This document shows positions 47,331 to 50,620 of a DNA stretch of 50,620 bases, one piece after another; position 1 is the first letter of the stretch, and each line of letters starts with the position of its first letter. A program made the translations under genes and the position numbers. Below the pieces are notes generated by a model. The model ran no database searches. It saw only the letters and a list, made by a program, of their open reading frames with translations, and was not told the origin of the DNA. This stretch comes from Methylophaga thalassica (GTDB lineage Bacteria; Pseudomonadota; Gammaproteobacteria; Nitrosococcales; Methylophagaceae): assembly GCA_011052985.1 (NCBI GenBank), contig DRHY01000196.1:1-50620 (forward strand), written 5' to 3'.

Positions 47331-47549
47331 TTAGATTAACTCCGCGTCAAATTCACCTACATACCGATAAACTATACCCAGCATCTTTTGTTCTACTGGA
47401 ATAATCACACCTTCATCCACCAGCACATGAAATACTTCTTTCCATTCTTCCAGTTCATCTGGCTTAGCCCAAACCATCACACCAAAAAAAGTGAATGTCT
47501 CTGTAAGACACTCATTGTTTAAATGTTCTATTAACGTTTTTCTCGACAT
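47331..47549 (-). CDS. Unknown 72-residue protein
   Basis: Start ATG 47549 is chosen (CAGGGA upstream); a longer frame from 47615 overlaps the preceding gene. It begins MSRKTLIEHLNNECLTETF and contains VWAKPDELEEWKEVFHVLVDEG, acidic and soluble. It follows the 47552-48049 gene with a 2-base gap, so the two form an operon. No family recognised; a short regulatory or anti-restriction-like protein is possible. Confidence 0.55.
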   Translation of the reverse strand: MSRKTLIEHLNNECLTETFTFFGVMVWAKPDELEEWKEVFHVLVDEGVIIPVEQKMLGIVYRYVGEFDAELI

Positions 47550-47551
47550 AG

Positions 47552-48049
47552 TTAAATCCCTGTAACGCCTGATTCCAAGGCATAGATAAAGCCATTTTCC
47601 TTGCGAGACATCCAAGACGCTTTATCTGCAATGAACGAACGCTCACCGATAGCGAAGTGAATACAGCTGCTGCTGCGTTTAGTGATTTTTGGCTTCCCTG
47701 GCACCTTCATAACAACACTGGCTTTGGGATGCTCACCGGCAGGGGAGAAGGTAATCACTCGCTTGATAATGGTAATCGGCACATTCTTCTTAACTGGTTT
47801 ACTGTCTTTTCCTGGCTCACCTGCAGCTGCAATTTCAATACACTTCTGCATAGCATCAATGAGGTTGTCACGTGCTATATGGGCAGTGAACGTTCCATCG
47901 CCATTATCGACACCTGGGGCGTAACCACCACCGTATTGGGTGGAGTCGTGTATCGAGATAGATGGATTGCTGATCAACACATATTTACCTGTGTCCAAGG
48001 GGGACGTGCTGGCGGGTGTAAAGCTAAATTGTTCTTCAAGTTCTTTCAT
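47552..48049 (-). CDS. Unknown 165-residue plasmid-type protein
   Basis: GGAGAATTA precedes ATG 48049. The sequence MKELEEQFSFTPASTSPLD, then TQYGGGYAPGVDNGDGTFTAHI and PKASVVMKVPGKPKITKRSSS, is soluble and beta-rich, with no membrane segment or catalytic motif visible. Operon with the 72-residue gene downstream. Not recognised. It may be part of the same backbone module as the actin-like gene, but only location suggests that. Confidence 0.55.
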   Translation of the reverse strand: MKELEEQFSFTPASTSPLDTGKYVLISNPSISIHDSTQYGGGYAPGVDNGDGTFTAHIARDNLIDAMQKCIEIAAAGEPGKDSKPVKKNVPITIIKRVITFSPAGEHPKASVVMKVPGKPKITKRSSSCIHFAIGERSFIADKASWMSRKENGFIYALESGVTGI

Positions 48050-48184
48050 TAATTCTCCACTAACTCACTATGGCTGAATACCAGATTTAAGGTTATCCCA
48101 GCTTTGTGATCACGCAAGTATGAACAGGAGGCCAAGAGATGCTGTAAAAAGCGGATTATGTTATTATTAAGTCATTGATTCTGC

Positions 48185-48347
48185 GTACTTGATTACTCAA
48201 GTACCTGAAGTGCCACAGCTGCTTTAACGCTGTGCTCAACGGATACTGACTGCGGTTGGTATCTTACATAATGTTGCTGCTTCTACGGACGCAGTTAACC
48301 TCAACCCTGAAGGGAGAATTCCCTTCAGGGGGCATTCTCCCTTTTTT
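48185..48347 (+). promoter_or_regulatory. Structured leader with alternative terminator/antiterminator hairpins
   Basis: The 315 bases between 48050 and 48364 have no gene. They contain GTACTTGA-TTAC-TCAAGTAC (48185-48204), a CACAGC/GCTGTG hairpin (48214-48234), and a switch-like end. CCCTGAAGGG (48305-48314) pairs with CCCTTCAGGG (48321-48330), whereas GGGAGAAT (48312-48319) pairs with ATTCTCCC (48334-48341) followed by six T, a terminator. The two pairings share bases and exclude each other. It precedes the small membrane gene at 48365 and may be a small RNA or an attenuator. Confidence 0.6.
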
Positions 48348-48364
48348 ATTTTCGGAGAATGTCT

Positions 48365-48544
48365 ATGAGGAAAGACGCAGGTGAAGCTTCCATTAAGGTA
48401 GGCACCAATGTCATTACTGCAGGTTTCATCGGGTTAGCATTTGCTAATAGTGGTGAATCACTGGCTAGCGCTTTCATTGCTATATTGTTGGGAGGCGTTT
48501 TGATTTACTATGGTATTAAGTTTAGAGACGGAGGAAATGAATGA
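48365..48544 (+). CDS. Small membrane protein A
   Basis: Start ATG 48365 has GGAG 7 bases upstream; ATG 48359 is too close to it. 59 residues with two hydrophobic stretches (about 10-27 and 33-49) split by NSGESLASA, ending KFRDGGNE. Size and layout resemble holins or hydrophobic toxins, but no family is recognised. Its stop overlaps the next small membrane gene (ATGATGA region), so the two are coupled. Expression is probably controlled by the alternative hairpins in front. Confidence 0.6.
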   Translation: MRKDAGEASIKVGTNVITAGFIGLAFANSGESLASAFIAILLGGVLIYYGIKFRDGGNE

Positions 48545-48687
48545 TGACTATTTTAGAATACATAAAGCCGGAATTAGTAATAGGTGCTGTTCTAATTTTA
48601 GCGTTTTTCATTTGCCTTGGTAACTATGCAACCAGAGTAGATGAGAAGCGTAAGCACAAAGACAAACATAGTGACAGAACCGCATAA
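48541..48687 (+). CDS. Small membrane protein B
   Basis: 48 residues from ATG 48541 (or 47 from 48544), with GGAGG 6 bases upstream. One hydrophobic helix (VIGAVLILAFFICLGNY) is followed by a strongly basic tail (RVDEKRKHKDKHSDR). It overlaps protein A by 4 bases and is followed by a terminator. Helix-plus-basic-tail layout suits a membrane-anchored partner or a small peptide toxin; no homologue recognised. Confidence 0.55.
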   Translation: MMTILEYIKPELVIGAVLILAFFICLGNYATRVDEKRKHKDKHSDRTA

Positions 48688-48713
48688 GAGCTAATTCCTA
48701 CTGGGATTTAGTA

Positions 48714-48746
48714 AAGCCTCTACCTTCTTCGGGTAGGGGCTTTTTT
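48714..48746 (+). terminator. Rho-independent terminator after the small membrane genes
   Basis: AAGCC-T-CTACC pairs with GGTAG-G-GGCTT around a TTCTTC-type loop, followed by TTTTTT. Strong and correctly placed 27 bases after the stop at 48687. Confidence 0.9.
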
Positions 48747-48836
48747 ATTAGCAAGTAATAGCTCCAGCTATCATAAAATGCTGTACTCAAGGCATATCAA
48801 GGCTTTTAAGGAATATCTTGGATTAAAGGATTTAGA

Positions 48837-49766
48837 ATGAGAGAAAGCAACCCTGAAATCATTTATCGATATCAAGCATTCAATGCCCTTTCCCTTGATG
48901 CCTTATGCCATGACCAGCTATATTTTTCCGATCCTACAAATTTTAATGACCCACTGGACTGTAATCCAGCTGTAGAGCGAGACTCAGATAGAGAAACATT
49001 AAGACAAATACTAAGCTCATTAATACAGAAAAGAGTCGAAAAAGAAGTAACAAACTCTCTTCAAGCAACCAATCTCACCGATAAAATTAGTAACTCACAT
49101 GCTAAAGAACAAGCACAGCAGTCATCCGAAAATGAACTAAGAAGGATTGAGCATTACGCTACTAATCCGGACTACACTTGCTCGGTTGAAGAGGCGGAAT
49201 GTGGGATGTTTCACCATGGAATACATAGCGAACTTTTAAAGCAAAATAACCGTGGTATATGCTGCTTTTCAGCTGAGTACTCTAACCCCTTACTCTGGAG
49301 TCATTATGGTGACCAGCATAAAGGGTTTTGTGTGGGTTATTCATTAAATAGAAACCCTGAACCATCACTTCATAAAGTGCTTTATGGAGGTGCAAGAACA
49401 ATCAAGACCAGTCTAATTGCTAAAGCAGTTTTACATCATGATATACAAGCTCAGAAAGCCTTAGATCAAAACACACTCTTACGTAAAGCTGAACCTTGGC
49501 AATATGAACAAGAGTGGCGATTAATAGGAGAAGTAGGCATACAAGATTCTCCTCTATGTTTAGTGGAAATTATCTTTGGTCTACGATGCTCGTTATCTGT
49601 CATTCATGCTGTTATCAATGCACTTAAACCCCGTGACATTTCGTTTTATCAAATGAGCTTAACAGGGGATAGCTTTGAACTAAGACGCTCGGATATAGAA
49701 GACTGCGGCCAATTACCATTAACAGCTCGTTCAGGAATTGAAATATTCGGACCTTGTGATGATTAA
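48837..49766 (+). CDS. DUF2971-domain protein
   Basis: 309 residues. Family features in order: IYRYQAFNALSLDALCHDQLYFS, FNDPLDCNP, a long helical insert (about 50-125), GICCFSAEYSNPLLWSHYGDQHKGFCVGY, and EPWQYEQEWRLIGEVG. DUF2971 proteins are frequent in mobile elements and in the company of defence genes; their biochemistry is not established. It is followed 48 bases later by a membrane protein in the same direction, so a two-gene unit is possible. Confidence 0.8.
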   Translation: MRESNPEIIYRYQAFNALSLDALCHDQLYFSDPTNFNDPLDCNPAVERDSDRETLRQILSSLIQKRVEKEVTNSLQATNLTDKISNSHAKEQAQQSSENELRRIEHYATNPDYTCSVEEAECGMFHHGIHSELLKQNNRGICCFSAEYSNPLLWSHYGDQHKGFCVGYSLNRNPEPSLHKVLYGGARTIKTSLIAKAVLHHDIQAQKALDQNTLLRKAEPWQYEQEWRLIGEVGIQDSPLCLVEIIFGLRCSLSVIHAVINALKPRDISFYQMSLTGDSFELRRSDIEDCGQLPLTARSGIEIFGPCDD

Positions 49767-49814
49767 TTAGTCTCAATTACGGCCAGTATATGCCAGGCAA
49801 ATAAAGACCAGAAA

Positions 49815-50620
49815 ATGATTAAAAGAAAATGGTTTGGTGGGATTGAAAGGAATCTGAGCTTTGTTAATGAAGTCTCTGCTGGAATTGGTCTGGTCACTGG
49901 CTATGTCCTGTTTGGACTTTATTGGCTTAGTACACCTATTACGACAGTAGAAGTGACCACACAGACAGTAGCTTATGAAGAAAGAGTTATTGGTTATATT
50001 CCAGAGCCAACAAGGCTTGAAAGCATCTCTGATCTGGGTTCTTTAAATCGTACAGTCCCGGTGACCGCTAAATTCCCGATTCTAAATGAACAGGGTAGAC
50101 CCGCTTTGAGTGAAGAGGTTGTCACTTTTGAGGGTAAAGGCACACCCATGATCTATGTTGAGCAAAAAGAAATTGTGATACCTAAACTCGCATCAGATGA
50201 TGTCAAACTGGTATCTCCACACAGCTCTAGTAACTATGCCAGGTTCTACCTGGAAACGATTCTACAAGGCACTGGCTATTATTATGAAGATAAGCGGGTA
50301 GCATTTGATGGAGCCATGTCAGCAGATATATTTGCTGTAAGGATCGGAACCTTGTTTGCTCTACTCTCATTAGTGCTGCTAATGATTAAGGTTAAGGCGA
50401 TATCTCGCTCAGTTAACTTTCTCAAGAGCCTCATGGAACCTGATAAAAGCCCAGATACTCTCGATGAAGCATCAATGAGTGAGCATTATGAAGATGCCAA
50501 AAAGTTTAAAAAACAATATGAAATGACGAAACGATCAAGAGAGGCAGAATACTTTGAGAGGATAGGCGAATCAGCTGAAGTTGCCTATGCAAACATACTG
50601 ACCTTTATTGACAAAGCAGA
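49815..50620 (+). CDS. Two-helix membrane protein with cytoplasmic coiled-coil, 3' end outside window
   Basis: An open frame starts at ATG 49815 and runs off the right edge (at least 268 residues). A hydrophobic helix at about 23-43 (GIGLVTGYVLFGLYWL) is followed by a periplasmic domain of about 130 residues, a second helix at about 178-198 (FAVRIGTLFALLSLVLLMI), and then a charged helical region (HYEDAKKFKKQYEMTKRSRE). No family is recognised. It lacks a strong ribosome site. It follows the DUF2971 gene and may be its membrane partner. Confidence 0.65.
   Translation, partial: MIKRKWFGGIERNLSFVNEVSAGIGLVTGYVLFGLYWLSTPITTVEVTTQTVAYEERVIGYIPEPTRLESISDLGSLNRTVPVTAKFPILNEQGRPALSEEVVTFEGKGTPMIYVEQKEIVIPKLASDDVKLVSPHSSSNYARFYLETILQGTGYYYEDKRVAFDGAMSADIFAVRIGTLFALLSLVLLMIKVKAISRSVNFLKSLMEPDKSPDTLDEASMSEHYEDAKKFKKQYEMTKRSREAEYFERIGESAEVAYANILTFIDKA

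Noticed and set aside
1-50620. CRISPR arrays, tRNA and rRNA genes
   Set aside because: None seen on either strand by eye. The only short repeats are the 31-bp pair, the 28-bp pair, transposon ends and the CusF duplication; none has the spacing of a CRISPR array.

Overview
The window looks like accessory DNA from a gammaproteobacterium, probably aquatic or marine: moderate GC, Tat-exported multicopper oxidases, a pseudoazurin, HME-RND pumps and a DgkA/LTA-synthase-like pair. This is inferred from gene content and style; no ribosomal or tRNA gene is present to anchor it. Most of the window is a metal-resistance island, set in mobile and plasmid-type backbone genes with several decayed copies.

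Layout. 1-1200: end of an unknown gene and a RES/Xre toxin-antitoxin pair with paired palindromic operators. 1452-2665: IS3-family element with a broken orfA and intact orfB. 2767-4062: MFS exporter with a His-rich tail (NreB-like). 4179-4719: decayed duplicate of part of the copper sensor kinase. 4988-9510: pseudoazurin, an ATP-grasp protein of unknown product, and a CusRS/CopRS-type two-component system. 9668-28090: a long rightward copper/silver block: multicopper oxidase-CopB, Met/His-rich protein, cytochrome c, second oxidase-CopB pair, APC permease, small membrane protein, YHS-type Cu+ ATPase, CusX-like protein, CusC, CusB with two fused CusF domains, CusA, free CusF, and a 1-Cys peroxiredoxin. 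28214-30785: decayed DUF326 copper-storage gene, a plasmid/ICE-type gene and a decayed bile-acid/arsenite-family transporter. 30977-40319: leftward LTA-synthase-like enzyme, DgkA, CDF exporter and a CzcI-C-B-A operon for divalent metals.

40543-50620 is plasmid- or ICE-like. It holds a 770-bp Tn3-type mini-element with 38-bp ends that abuts and truncates a ParM/PRTRC-D-like actin gene, repeats that may be its centromere, a tyrosine recombinase, a winged-helix protein, small orphan genes, an StbDE toxin-antitoxin system, a leader with mutually exclusive hairpins before two tiny membrane proteins, a DUF2971 protein and a membrane protein that runs off the end.

How the genes fit: CusRS senses periplasmic copper and probably fires the divergent oxidase operon. 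CopA-type oxidases oxidise or sequester Cu+ in the periplasm and CopB works at the outer membrane. The P1B ATPase moves Cu+ from cytoplasm to periplasm, and CusF domains hand it to CusCBA for export. CzcCBA and the CDF protein cover Zn/Co/Cd. The features I find least explained are the CusB-CusF-CusF fusion, the ATP-grasp protein, the oxidase/cytochrome c/pseudoazurin grouping, and the structured non-coding sequences around the actin gene and at 48185-48347.
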